Positions 9,165 through 18,463 of a DNA stretch of 64,000 nt are shown one piece after another (the stretch's first letter is position 1; each line of letters begins with the position of its first letter). A program made the translations under genes and the position numbers. Source of the DNA: JBBRBB01 sp963830175. Lineage in GTDB: Bacteria; Bacteroidota; Bacteroidia; Chitinophagales; Chitinophagaceae. The DNA lies in NCBI GenBank assembly GCA_963830175.1, contig CAWHKV010000005.1:38247-102246 (forward strand), in the 5' to 3' direction. The notes beneath the pieces were generated by a model. It was not told the DNA's origin, did not search any database, and saw only the letters and a list, made by a program, of their open reading frames with translations.

Positions 9165-10605
9165 ATGAAAATATTCGCTACTTTCTTTAATGGCAATGAT
9201 GTTGGGTTATCAGCAGCATGGCGCAAAATAATAAGTCAGCCGATGCATTAAAAATGACGCTTCAAAAGATATCCAGTCAGGATACGATACTTACAAACAG
9301 ATAGCCCTTCAAATATGGGATTTTGCCGAAGTAGGTTATAAAGAAACCAAAAGCGCCACCTTACTTATAAACACTTTAAAAGAAAAGGGCTTTACGGTAG
9401 AGACAGGTGTGGCAGGTATGCCAACATCGTTCGTTGCAACTTACGGAAGCGGCAAACCCGTTATTGCCATACTTGCCGAGTATGATGCGCTGCCCGGTTT
9501 TTCGCAGGACGCATCCCCAAATAAAACGCCTGCCGCCAATAAAACAAACGGGCATGGTTGCGGTCACCATTTATTCGGAACAGGTTCTGTTGCCGCAGGC
9601 ATCGCCATTAAGAAACTTATGGAAGAAGGCAAATTAAAAGGGACCATAAAAGTTTACGGAACGCCTGCAGAAGAAGGTGGCGATGGTAAAGTGTATATGG
9701 TGCGCGATGGTTTATTCAACGACGTAGATGTAGCCATTCACTGGCATCCCGGCGATCAAAACGCGGTTGCTTACTCTAGTTCACTTGCCATAAAAACAGC
9801 AAAGTTCAGGTTTCATGGCATCTCCGCACATGCTGCTGCTTCACCCGATAAAGGGCGCTCGGCATTAGATGGTGTGGAAGCGATGGACTATATGGTTAAC
9901 ATGATGCGCGAACACGTTCCGCAGGAATCCCGCATTCATTATGTAATTACTGATGGAGGTAAAGCGCCCAATGTTATACCCGATTTTTCAGAGGTATTTT
10001 ACTATGTAAGAAATCCTCAAAAAAATATTGTTGACAGTTTATTTAACCGTGTGTTAAATGCCGCAAACGGCGCAGCAACAGGCACAGGCACTACAATGGA
10101 TTATGAAATTATCAGTGGCTCTCACGACCTGCTGATCAATAAAACACTTGCCACGGCCATGCAGGCAAACCTGCAAAAAGTTGGTGGTGTTACATACACT
10201 GAAGAGGAGAAAATTTATGCGCGGCAAATTCAAAAATCATTCCTGGGTAATACACAGTCCATCGATTCGGCAGCTTATGTAAAACCCCTTCATATGGAAA
10301 CAAGTATGGGTTCGACTGATGTAGGAGATGTAAGTTATGTGGTGCCTACGGTAGGTATGGAAGGTGCTACCTGGGTGCCAGGCACTTCGGCACATAGCTG
10401 GCAGGCTGTAGCCTGCGGCGGAACAGATATTGGAACCAAGGGTATGATGGTTGCCGCAAAAACCATGGCATTAACTGCCATTGACCTATTTACTAACCCC
10501 GCATTGATACAAAAAGCAAAAGAAGAATTTTCACAATCAGTAGGCGATTACAAATACAAACCTTTGCTTGGCGACAGAAAACCAGCATTGAATTACAGGG
10601 ATTAA
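9165..10605 (+). CDS. Secreted M20-family amidohydrolase/peptidase (5' end frameshifted)
   Basis: The M20 metal-dependent amidohydrolase core is clear: ILAEYDALPG, NGHGCGHHLFGTGSV, YGTPAEEGGDGKVYM, AIHWHPGD and the late GSTDVGDVSYVVPT. A clean frame with ATG begins only at 9409, but upstream sequence in the same frame encodes YDTYKQIALQIWDFAEVGYKE, the normal start of this family, back to the A5 run at 9250-9254. There a missing base separates it from QNNKSADAL. The hydrophobic leader begins with ATG at 9165 and needs at least one more shift. The protein is about 470 residues and probably periplasmic. Family members remove acyl or aminobenzoyl groups; the substrate is unknown. Confidence 0.75.
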
Positions 10606-10665
10606 TAGTGACTGACATCATACAGTTTTTGTTGGTTAATTAATGTACCCGGCAGTGGTTACTTT

Positions 10666-10696
10666 GGGCATCACCTGTTGCGTCGCACACTTGTAC
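10666..10696 (+). repeat. Dispersed 31-bp intergenic repeat, copy 1
   Basis: The segment from GGGCATCACCTG to CACACTTGTAC recurs with two mismatches at 58156-58186, and its 25-bp right part recurs inverted with one mismatch at 49118-49142. All copies sit just downstream of a gene. Its nature is unknown. Confidence 0.7.
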
Positions 10697-10757
10697 TTTT
10701 TGTTATAATGGGAGCAATATTTTTAAAGTAAAAATTATAACAACCAATTTATTTCAA

Positions 10758-11258
10758 ATGAAAAATACATTACTGCTGGTATCCGTAATTATTGCGACTT
10801 TTTGCCTGGGTTTTTCATTCAGGAATATCGGGTTTGTTCCAACCAATAAATCAGACCTTTATCCTACAATCCAAAACCCAACGCATATGAAACTTGGTGC
10901 ATTTTCTATAAGCCTGAATGTAAAAGATATTAAGGCATCTAAACAATTTTATGAGAAACTGGGATTCGCTGTTTTTGCAGGCAGTCTTGAACAAAATTAT
11001 CTCATTATGAAAAATGGAAATGCGCTCATCGGGCTTTTCCAGGGAATGTTCGAAGGCAACCTGCTAACCTTTAATCCCGGGTGGGACGAGAATGCAAAAA
11101 ATCTTGAAAACTTTGACGATATAAGAGACATTCAAAAACATTTAAAAAGCAAGGGAATAACGTTATCATCCGAGGCAGATGAACAAACAACCGGACCTGC
11201 AAGCCTCACCCTAACAGATCCTGATGGTAACGTTATTTTACTGGACCAGCATCGTTGA
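10758..11258 (+). CDS. Exported VOC/glyoxalase-like protein
   Basis: This is a 166-residue protein with an N-terminal hydrophobic segment (TLLLVSVIIATFCLGFSF) acting as a signal or anchor, followed by one VOC domain. The domain starts FSISLNVKDIKASKQFYEKLGF and ends LTLTDPDGNVILLDQHR, a typical glyoxalase-like closing pattern. Export is unusual for VOC proteins, though it recurs in Bacteroidota. No operon partner is visible; the GNAT gene begins about 110 nt later. Confidence 0.75.
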   Translation: MKNTLLLVSVIIATFCLGFSFRNIGFVPTNKSDLYPTIQNPTHMKLGAFSISLNVKDIKASKQFYEKLGFAVFAGSLEQNYLIMKNGNALIGLFQGMFEGNLLTFNPGWDENAKNLENFDDIRDIQKHLKSKGITLSSEADEQTTGPASLTLTDPDGNVILLDQHR

Positions 11259-11365
11259 AATTTTTAATAAATGAATATGGCATTTCCTTTCAAGTCATGT
11301 TTGTAACACTTGCATAAAAAGTGGTTTGCTTAAAAAACATTATCCTCTGTTAGGATGAAATTTTT

Positions 11366-11914
11366 ATGGCTGCAATATTTCCAGTTATTTCAAATAATGT
11401 TTTGTTACTGAGGCAGTTTACCCAAAGTGATCTTCCACAAATATTTTATGGACTTTCGCATCCTGACGTAATTGCTTACTATGGTGTGCAATACGATTCT
11501 TTAGAAAGTGCAAAAGCCCAATTGAATTTTTTTAAAAACCTCGAAGAAAATGAAACAGGAGTATGGTGGGCTGTTTGCTCAGCTGATGATAAAATATTTT
11601 ATGGAGCATGCGGTTTAAACAATTTATCTAAAACACACAAGAAGGCTGAAATAGGTTTTTGGCTGTTGCCTGAATACTGGAAAAAAGGAATTATGAAAAC
11701 GGTGGTTGAAATGGTTTGTTCATACGCTTTTAAAAAATTAAACCTCCATCGCATTGAAGCGCTGGTAGAAACCGGAAATATTAAAAGCAAAAAGCTTTTA
11801 ACAAAACTTCACTTTAATCATGAAGGCACCATGAAAGATTGTGAAATAAAAAATGAAAAATTTATAAGCCTCGATATTTACGCGAGGTTAAATCATGACC
11901 TCACAATAAAGTAA
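11366..11914 (+). CDS. GNAT N-acetyltransferase, RimJ/RimL type
   Basis: This 182-residue protein has the RimJ/RimL organisation: NNVLLLRQFTQSDLPQI at the N-terminus, a central strand EIGFWLLPEYWKKGIM that leads into the acetyl-CoA loop, and the C-terminal HRIEALVETGNIKSKKLLTKLHF segment with the conserved Asn. Members acetylate ribosomal-protein N-termini, amino acids or antibiotics; the substrate cannot be told here. It is a single-gene unit. Confidence 0.8.
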   Translation: MAAIFPVISNNVLLLRQFTQSDLPQIFYGLSHPDVIAYYGVQYDSLESAKAQLNFFKNLEENETGVWWAVCSADDKIFYGACGLNNLSKTHKKAEIGFWLLPEYWKKGIMKTVVEMVCSYAFKKLNLHRIEALVETGNIKSKKLLTKLHFNHEGTMKDCEIKNEKFISLDIYARLNHDLTIK

Positions 11915-12151
11915 AAATCGTTTTTGCTTATTTATTTTTTCTCAATACCTCTATTTTATAATTTCCTGAAATTAACTTACTCCTACCCTTGCCTCTTATA
12001 AAATGTTTTCATTTTTAATGCAGGAAAAATCTTAAATTATGGCGATGGCTTTACACTTTGATATTGCCTCTATAAATATTTTTTATCATGCAAAAAAGAA
12101 CCTTGGGAGCGCCACTTAAAAATAATATTATTTAAAAATTCAAAATATATA

Positions 12152-13384
12152 ATGAAATCGACAATTATTACGCTGTTTCTTGGGATAGGTTTTTTTTTCA
12201 CATTTGCACAGCAACCACCTACAGAAACCATTACAACGCTAACAACTAATACGCCTGAACAAAAAGCGATTATCGAGCTGTCTAAACAAAAATGGGATTG
12301 GATGGCAGAAAAGAATGTTGACCATTTACAGCAACTGTTTCACGATAAATCCATGTTCATTCACATGGGCGGTACCTGTGGGGAAAAACCAGGAGATCAA
12401 CACAATAAAGAATGGCGGCATCTGGTATAAAAAAGCTGAAGTGTACTCAGTAGTGGTAAATATGTTTGGCAACACAGCCATTCTTTTAAATGATATAGAC
12501 CTGGTGGCGGTGGTTGGCGGAAACGAAGTGATCAATCCTTTTATGGTTACAGAAGTATACATAAAAGAAAACAATACCTGGAAAATGGGATCGCTTACTT
12601 TCTCTCATTTACGCAGGCCGGTTAAAATGAATAAAAAACCGGTTCTTGAAAAAATATGGGAATCGGATTCACTTTCACTTAAAGGTCCTGAATCGGTTTT
12701 GTATGATGACAATTCAAATTCTTTGTTTATATCAAGTATGAATGCCGGAAGTATTGTGCAACTGGATACGAGCGGTAAGGTGATAAAGAAAGACTGGGTA
12801 AGCGGTCTTACATCCAATAAGGGTTCTGCGATTTATAATGGAATGCTCTATACAGCTGAAACTGCTGCTGTAGCTGTAATAGACCTTTACAATGCATCGG
12901 TTGTAAAACGTATACCTGTAGCAGGTGCTATAATGTTGAACGATGTAACCATTGATAGGAAAGGAACAGTGTATGTTACCGATACCCGTGCCGGAACCGT
13001 TTACAAAATAGAGAATGACAAGCCGGAACTTTATTTAGAAAACCTACCCGGGGCTAACGGGCTTCTTTCTGTAAATAATGATTTGTATGTTGTTAGCTCA
13101 ACCGGTTTTTTTAAGGCAGATAGAAATAAAAATCTTAATAACGATTGCGGATGAATTTGAAAGTGGGCTTGATGGCATTGTTATGATCAGCGATCACGAA
13201 TTTATTATCAGCAATTACCACGGGATGCTGTATTATGTGAGTACTGATGGAACTAAAGAACTCTTACTCGATACTCGGTGAAAATAAAAAAATGGCAAAC
13301 GATATAGGGTATGATTCGCAAACAAAAACCTTATACGTACCATCGTTCAGTACCAATACCATTTTTGCATATAAACTCAGGTAA
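12152..13384 (+). CDS. DUF4440 domain followed by SMP-30-like propeller (frameshifted)
   Basis: The N-terminus is a signal peptide (STIITLFLGIGFFFTFAQ) followed by a DUF4440 domain (KWDWMAEKNVDHLQQLFHDKS). A shift at 12380-12388 moves the frame to INTIKNGGIWYKKAE, and the domain ends with TWKMGSLTFSHL. With no stop codon, the frame runs into an SMP-30/gluconolactonase-like propeller (LEKIWESDS, GPESVLYDD, GLTSNKGSAIY, LNDVTIDRKGTVYVTDTRAG). Further shifts near 13140 and 13277 carry it through GLDGIVMISDHEFIISNYHG to the closing NTIFAYKLR at 13384. The propeller lacks its own signal, so this may be a true fusion or two genes merged by indels. Confidence 0.65.
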
Positions 13385-13422
13385 TAAAATTATATATTCA
13401 ACATAATTTCTCAGCAGGTAAT

Positions 13423-13953
13423 ATGGCCTTTTCCGTAACTGAAACCATTCAAATAATTGAACGAACACCTGCGGTGTTGCACGCTATGTTATTTTCATTT
13501 CCGGAAACACTGGTACATGCAAATGAAGGACGTGAAACATGGAGCGTTTTTGACATTGTGGGTCATATGATCGAGGGCGAAAAAACAGACTGGATACCGA
13601 GGATGAATATCATTCTTACTAATAATGACAACAAACAATTTGAACCGTTCAACAGGTTTTCGCAAATCGAAGCAAATACAAACAAAACATTATCTACTCT
13701 GTTAAGCGAATTTGACACGCTTAGAAAGCAAAATGTTTACATTCTTCAGGAGAAAAATTTACAGGAAGAAGATCTTCAAAAAACAGGCATCCATCCTGAA
13801 TTTGGGCAGGTAACTTTATCACAGTTGATCGCAACATGGGCAGTGCATGATCTTAATCATATCGCGCAAATTTGCAGGGTAATTTCTTATAAGTATAGAC
13901 AAGAAACCGACCCGTGGATTAAATACCTGCGTATATTACAATCGCACCAATAA
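13423..13953 (+). CDS. DinB-like metal-dependent protein
   Basis: This 176-residue four-helix protein carries the DinB_2 metal triad: His48 in FDIVGHMIEGE and His142/His146 in AVHDLNHIAQI. The stretch GRETWSVFDIVGHM is typical for the family, in which thiol-transfer enzymes such as bacillithiol S-transferases are found. It lies 39 nt after the reconstructed end of the DUF4440/SMP-30 gene. The thiol co-substrate in this organism is not evident from the window. Confidence 0.85.
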   Translation: MAFSVTETIQIIERTPAVLHAMLFSFPETLVHANEGRETWSVFDIVGHMIEGEKTDWIPRMNIILTNNDNKQFEPFNRFSQIEANTNKTLSTLLSEFDTLRKQNVYILQEKNLQEEDLQKTGIHPEFGQVTLSQLIATWAVHDLNHIAQICRVISYKYRQETDPWIKYLRILQSHQ

Positions 13954-13981
13954 TTTTGGCGAAATACTGTATACTTTTAAA

Positions 13982-14851
13982 ATGATTCTTCGAATGTTTA
14001 TGCATAAACACCTGGTAATATTTTGCTGTTTTTTTATTTGTTTATCATCGTTTGCACAGTCCCCAACTGGAAAGTCATTAGCGGACCGTAATCCATTTGT
14101 TTTAGGTAGTGTTGAAAAGTTGTATTCCAGCATTTTAAAAGAAGAAAGAACATTAAATATTTATTTGCCTGATTCGTATACGGCAAATGATACTGCACAT
14201 TACCCTATAATTTATTTACTGGATGGTTCGAGAGACGAAGATTTCATTCATATTGCAGGGTTGGTACAGTTTTGCAGTTTCGAATGGGTGCATATTTTGC
14301 CACCTTCTATTGTGGTAGGAATTGCAACTGTTGACAGGCGGCGGGACTTTACTTTTGAAACCGAAATTGAATCAGATAAAAAACGTTATCCAACCACCGG
14401 GCATTCTGAGAAGTTCATTCAGTTTATAAAAGATGAATTGCAGCCTTATATTGAAAGCAATTACAGAACCGCCGGCTCAAAAACTTTAATCGGGCAATCC
14501 CTGGGTGGTTTGCTTGCAACAGAAATTTTGTTTAAACACCCCGACATTTTTAATAAATATATTATTGTAAGTCCCAGTTTATGGTGGAACAATGGTTCTT
14601 TATTAGCCGCGCCTTTACATGCATTAAGCCAAATTCAGGAAAATGTACAGGTATTTATTGGCGTGGGTAAAGAAGGGTTAACCCCAACAGAAATTCCCAG
14701 GGTTATGGAAGTAGATGCGAATTTGCTCGTTGAAAAATTAAAAGGGGTAAAAAATAATCATCTGCAGGTATTTTTTGATTACCTGCCGCAGGAAGATCAT
14801 GCTACAATTATGCACCAGGCGGTGTATAATGCCTTTCGTGTTTTGCAATAA
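13982..14851 (+). CDS. Secreted alpha/beta-hydrolase esterase (Fes/BesA-like)
   Basis: This 289-residue protein has a signal peptide (HLVIFCCFFICLSSFAQ). It belongs to the esterase D/enterochelin-esterase-like group: the ERTLNIYLPDSY opening, YPIIYLLDGSRDEDF, then the nucleophile elbow LIGQSLGGLLATE with Ser in GQSLGG, and ISPSLWW-type SPSLWWNNGS. The acid and base would be in GVGKEG and QEDHATIMH. The substrate may be a siderophore ester, a feruloyl ester or another acyl ester. An alternative start at the ATG at 14000 (MHKHLV) gives a more usual signal peptide. Confidence 0.8.
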   Translation: MILRMFMHKHLVIFCCFFICLSSFAQSPTGKSLADRNPFVLGSVEKLYSSILKEERTLNIYLPDSYTANDTAHYPIIYLLDGSRDEDFIHIAGLVQFCSFEWVHILPPSIVVGIATVDRRRDFTFETEIESDKKRYPTTGHSEKFIQFIKDELQPYIESNYRTAGSKTLIGQSLGGLLATEILFKHPDIFNKYIIVSPSLWWNNGSLLAAPLHALSQIQENVQVFIGVGKEGLTPTEIPRVMEVDANLLVEKLKGVKNNHLQVFFDYLPQEDHATIMHQAVYNAFRVLQ

Positions 14852-14934
14852 CAGTTGTTTAATTATATCACTATTAATAAAAATATAGAATTTTATAATC
14901 GCTGTTTTAAAACGTCATCATTCAATTTTCGTTT

Positions 14935-15579
14935 ATGTACGACCTGCCTTATTATAAAGAACCTGATGAAGAAATACTACTTCAGTTTATTCATGCGCAT
15001 CCCTTTGCATTTTTATCTGGGTGCGATTCGCAAAACAAACCGGTTGCAACACAGGTGCCTGTATTTCTCGAGAATGAAGATGGCAAAAAATTATTACGGG
15101 GTCATATAATGAGAAACACTGATCACCACAAAGCTTTTATACACAATCAACATGTGCTTGCGGTATTTTCAGGCTCGCATACCTATGTAAGTGCAACATG
15201 GTATAGCGATCCGCACCAGGCATCAACCTGGAATTATATGAGTGTTCACATACACGGTACATTAAAATTTTTAGATGAAAATGGTTTAATAGAAGTACTG
15301 AGAAAAACCTCCCTGCATTTCGAAGGAAATAACAAAACATCCTCCACCGCTTTTGATAACCTTCCTCCCGAATATACAAACCGGTTAATGAAAGCTATTG
15401 CTGCTTTTGAAATAGAAGTAGAAAGCATGCAACATGTTTTTAAACTTAGCCAGGACCGTGATGCGAAAAGCTATGAACATATTATAGAAAAGTTATCCCA
15501 ACAGGACGCAAGTGCTAAAGAGATCGCTGATGTTATGGATAAAAGAACAGGCAAGGTCTTTCCCAAAAGTGAATCTTAA
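14935..15579 (+). CDS. PaiB-family FMN-binding protein
   Basis: This 214-residue protein matches PaiB along its length: an N-terminal YDLPYYKEPDEEILLQFIHAHPFAFL, then HIMRNTDHHKAF, LAVFSGSHTYVSATWY, TWNYMSVHIHG and the C-terminal FEIEVESMQHVFKLSQDRD. PaiB folds as a split-barrel flavin-binding dimer. It was described as a negative regulator with PaiA in Bacillus, and a direct DNA-binding role is uncertain. No paiA-like acetyltransferase is adjacent; the nearest GNAT is at 11366. Confidence 0.85.
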   Translation: MYDLPYYKEPDEEILLQFIHAHPFAFLSGCDSQNKPVATQVPVFLENEDGKKLLRGHIMRNTDHHKAFIHNQHVLAVFSGSHTYVSATWYSDPHQASTWNYMSVHIHGTLKFLDENGLIEVLRKTSLHFEGNNKTSSTAFDNLPPEYTNRLMKAIAAFEIEVESMQHVFKLSQDRDAKSYEHIIEKLSQQDASAKEIADVMDKRTGKVFPKSES

Positions 15580-15746
15580 AAAGCAATCTTTTACCAGTAC
15601 CTGATATGGCGAACTGCATCCCACCTCTTTCATATTCCTGTTATTACATTTAAATAAAAAACCCTTTGTTTGATGAATTTAATTTTTAAAAAATCTCAGC
15701 ATTCAAAGGTATTTTTTACATTTATTGTATTTAATCAGGCATAATT

Positions 15747-17153
15747 ATGAAATGTTTTTTTGCGGGGTGTATCGCGCTTCTATTACACAATTTTTTATCA
15801 GCACAAGCCCTTACACGAAGCCAGGTTCAACAAATACAGGATGTACTTAAAAATGAAATGGATATTACCCATACACCGGGATTGGCAATCTCAATCATAA
15901 ACGATAATAAAGTAATATACCAGGATGCATTCGGAATAGCCAATTATGCCACCAACCAGGCTATGACAGATACTACAATTTTTCAAATAGCTTCAGTAAC
16001 AAAAATTTTTACTGCCTTTGCTTTGCTTCAATCTTTGGAAAAAAATGGACTAAGTATTCATGATACTGTAGGGTCGGTGATTAAAGATCTTTCACCGAGG
16101 CTTGCCGCCATTCCTTTTTCAGAATTATTGAAACAAACCAGTGGGGTTATTGATAGTTGGCCGTTAAAAAGCGATTGTAACGAAACGGTTCTGAATTATT
16201 TTATGGATGCTGGAGACGCAGCAATCGTGGATTCATCAAAGAATTTCTCTTACTCAAACAATGGATTTAATCTTGCTGGCCTTGTTCTGGCAACATTAGA
16301 AAACACAACGTATGCAAAGGCCATTCAAAATATTATAACCAGGCCATTGCAAATGAATTTTACCAATTTTAACCTATACGATCTAATTACAAAACCATTT
16401 GCAATGGGTTATTATGTAAATGCTTCTACTGGTAAGTACTTTCCCGGCATGTACCAATGGCCTGTAAAATCTCAGCCTGCAGGTGGCTTATATAGTAATC
16501 TTAACGATTTAAATAAACTGGCTGTTACTATAATGAATAATGGCATGTATAATGGAACACAGGTTTTTACCACAAAAGTTTTAGACAGTATGTTGCACGG
16601 CGATAACACTGTTTTCAGCGTTCCATCCTCTACCCTTTCCTACTTAACTTATCCCGAAGGCCGGTATGGCTATGGTTCCATTCAATATAATTATGCGGGT
16701 CAGCAGGTTTGGGGTAATGCTGGTGAAGCCCTTACTCACAATGCATTTTTCTTTTTAATACCTGAAAAGAAGTTTGGTGTAATAATATTATCTAACAGGG
16801 GCACGTATCTTTTTATTAATACTTATAAAAAAATATTGGAGGTTGTTTTAGGTTTGAAAGAAAAATCAACAATTTTTAAACCTGTGAATAATTATGCGGA
16901 GTTAACAGGCAAATATATTTCTCCAGATATAAGTCGGTCTGGTAAAGAATGGTCTGAAATTATTGAGCAATCAGGAAAACTTTTCATGGAATTAAATAAC
17001 GGTAAGCGTTTTGAATTAACACAAGTCTCTCCATACTCGTTCACTTTTAATGATCCAGAATTTCAATTTCCTCAAGCTATAGCTTTTTACAAAAACAAAG
17101 ATGGTAGGGTGGCGTACTTAAACTATTTTTTTAGAAGCAGGATAAAAGAATAA
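15747..17153 (+). CDS. Secreted serine hydrolase, class C beta-lactamase fold (1 of 3 in tandem)
   Basis: This 468-residue protein has a signal peptide (CFFAGCIALLLHNFLSAQ). The beta-lactamase/transpeptidase domain shows the nucleophile motif SVTK in FQIASVTKIFTAFA and the YSN motif in FSYSNNGFNLAG. The C-terminal 100 residues (ELTGKYISPD onward) form the small extra beta domain often seen in D-aminopeptidase or esterase relatives. Members hydrolyse peptides or esters rather than antibiotics. It is the first of three related genes reading the same way. Confidence 0.85.
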   Translation: MKCFFAGCIALLLHNFLSAQALTRSQVQQIQDVLKNEMDITHTPGLAISIINDNKVIYQDAFGIANYATNQAMTDTTIFQIASVTKIFTAFALLQSLEKNGLSIHDTVGSVIKDLSPRLAAIPFSELLKQTSGVIDSWPLKSDCNETVLNYFMDAGDAAIVDSSKNFSYSNNGFNLAGLVLATLENTTYAKAIQNIITRPLQMNFTNFNLYDLITKPFAMGYYVNASTGKYFPGMYQWPVKSQPAGGLYSNLNDLNKLAVTIMNNGMYNGTQVFTTKVLDSMLHGDNTVFSVPSSTLSYLTYPEGRYGYGSIQYNYAGQQVWGNAGEALTHNAFFFLIPEKKFGVIILSNRGTYLFINTYKKILEVVLGLKEKSTIFKPVNNYAELTGKYISPDISRSGKEWSEIIEQSGKLFMELNNGKRFELTQVSPYSFTFNDPEFQFPQAIAFYKNKDGRVAYLNYFFRSRIKE

Positions 17154-17246
17154 TAATTAAAAATTCATCATTCCAAATTAATTTTTAGTGTGGGCTAAAT
17201 CTTTATCTGGTTACATTTTATAAATTTTTGAATGGCAAATCTTTTT

Positions 17247-18407
17247 ATGAAAAAAATTTTAAAATCGCAATTGCTGCTCTTTTTGGTTTTACAGTTAACG
17301 TGCATTACTGCGATTGGACAAACAGAATATTATCCTGATACTGTTTGGAAATACAAAACTCCTGCAGAGGTGCACATGAATAATAAAAAGCTTGATAGTG
17401 CTTTACAATTTGCATTACAGAACGATAGTAAAACCAGCTATGATTTAAGAATAGCCAATTACCAGGCATATAGTAAAGAGCCGGGTTATCAAATATTGGG
17501 GCCCATGAAAGACAGGGGTAAACCTGCAGGTGTAATTCTAAGAGATGGATATATTGTAGCAGAATGGGGTGATGTAAAAAGAGTTGATATGACATTTAGT
17601 GTAACTAAAAGTTATCTGTCAACCATAGCGGGTCTTGCGATAGATAACCATCTCATCAGGAATATTAATGATTCTGTAAGTAATTATGTTACAGACGAAA
17701 CTTTTTCTAGTCCTCATAATGCAGGAATTACCTGGCGTCACTTATTAGAACAGTCCTCTGATTGGTCAGGCTGCCTCTTCGATATTTGTGATTGGGCAGA
17801 TCGCCCAATGCCTTCAGATGCAAATGTGGATATATGGCAAAACAGAAAATTGGCAGCACCGGGAAATACATTTAAATACAATGATGTGCGTGTAAACCTT
17901 TTGGCATATTCCTTATTGCAGGTGTGGAGAAAACCATTGCCCATGGTGCTTAAAGAAAACATTATGGATCCAATAGGTGCAACCACTACATGGCGGTGGT
18001 ACGGTTACGATAATTCATTTGTAAATGTAGATGGGGTAATGATGCAGTCTGTTAGTGGTGGGGGTCATTTCGGTGGTGGATTATTTATAAACACATTAGA
18101 TCATGCACGGTATGGCTTACTGTTTTTAAGAAACGGAAAATGGAAAAACAGGCAACTAATTTCTGCTGAATGGGTAAACTCTGTTTCAAAACCTTCTGTA
18201 ACAAATAGATCGTACGGTTTATTGTGGTGGACAAATGCAGATAAACATTATTCAAAACTTCCATCAGGCTTATATATGGCAGAAGGGTTTGGCGGAAATT
18301 TTATAGTGATTGATAATGAACACAAATTGGTGATAGTTACACGTTGGTTAGAACCATCTAAAATGGAAGAGTTTGTAAGGCAGGTAATAGGTTCTATAAA
18401 TAATTAG
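17247..18407 (+). CDS. Serine hydrolase, class C beta-lactamase fold (2 of 3 in tandem)
   Basis: This protein carries SVTK in MTFSVTKSYLSTIAG as the catalytic Ser/Lys, a YND motif in FKYNDVRVNLLAY, and a glycine-rich segment SVSGGGHFGGGLFIN. The pattern is close to 6-aminohexanoate-dimer hydrolase-like relatives. The signal peptide ILKSQLLLFLVLQLTCITAIGQ fits a start at 17247; an upstream ATG at 17232 would lengthen the leader by five residues. No C-terminal lipocalin-like domain is present, unlike its two neighbours. Confidence 0.85.
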   Translation: MKKILKSQLLLFLVLQLTCITAIGQTEYYPDTVWKYKTPAEVHMNNKKLDSALQFALQNDSKTSYDLRIANYQAYSKEPGYQILGPMKDRGKPAGVILRDGYIVAEWGDVKRVDMTFSVTKSYLSTIAGLAIDNHLIRNINDSVSNYVTDETFSSPHNAGITWRHLLEQSSDWSGCLFDICDWADRPMPSDANVDIWQNRKLAAPGNTFKYNDVRVNLLAYSLLQVWRKPLPMVLKENIMDPIGATTTWRWYGYDNSFVNVDGVMMQSVSGGGHFGGGLFINTLDHARYGLLFLRNGKWKNRQLISAEWVNSVSKPSVTNRSYGLLWWTNADKHYSKLPSGLYMAEGFGGNFIVIDNEHKLVIVTRWLEPSKMEEFVRQVIGSINN

Positions 18408-18433
18408 AATGTATTAAAATCCGCAACATTTAA

Positions 18434-18441
18434 TAATTTTG
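18434..18441 (+). promoter_or_regulatory. Candidate Bacteroidota -7 box
   Basis: TAATTTTG matches the Bacteroidota -7 consensus TAnnTTTG and lies 22 nt before the start of the third serine hydrolase. The -33 TTTG is not clear, so this is a partial match. Confidence 0.35.
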
Positions 18442-18463
18442 TGATACACAAAATGCTGTTTAT

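Noticed and set aside
14855..15109. 84-residue frame overlapping the start of the PaiB gene
   Set aside because: It overlaps PaiB in another frame, has no motif, and PaiB is a full-length family match.
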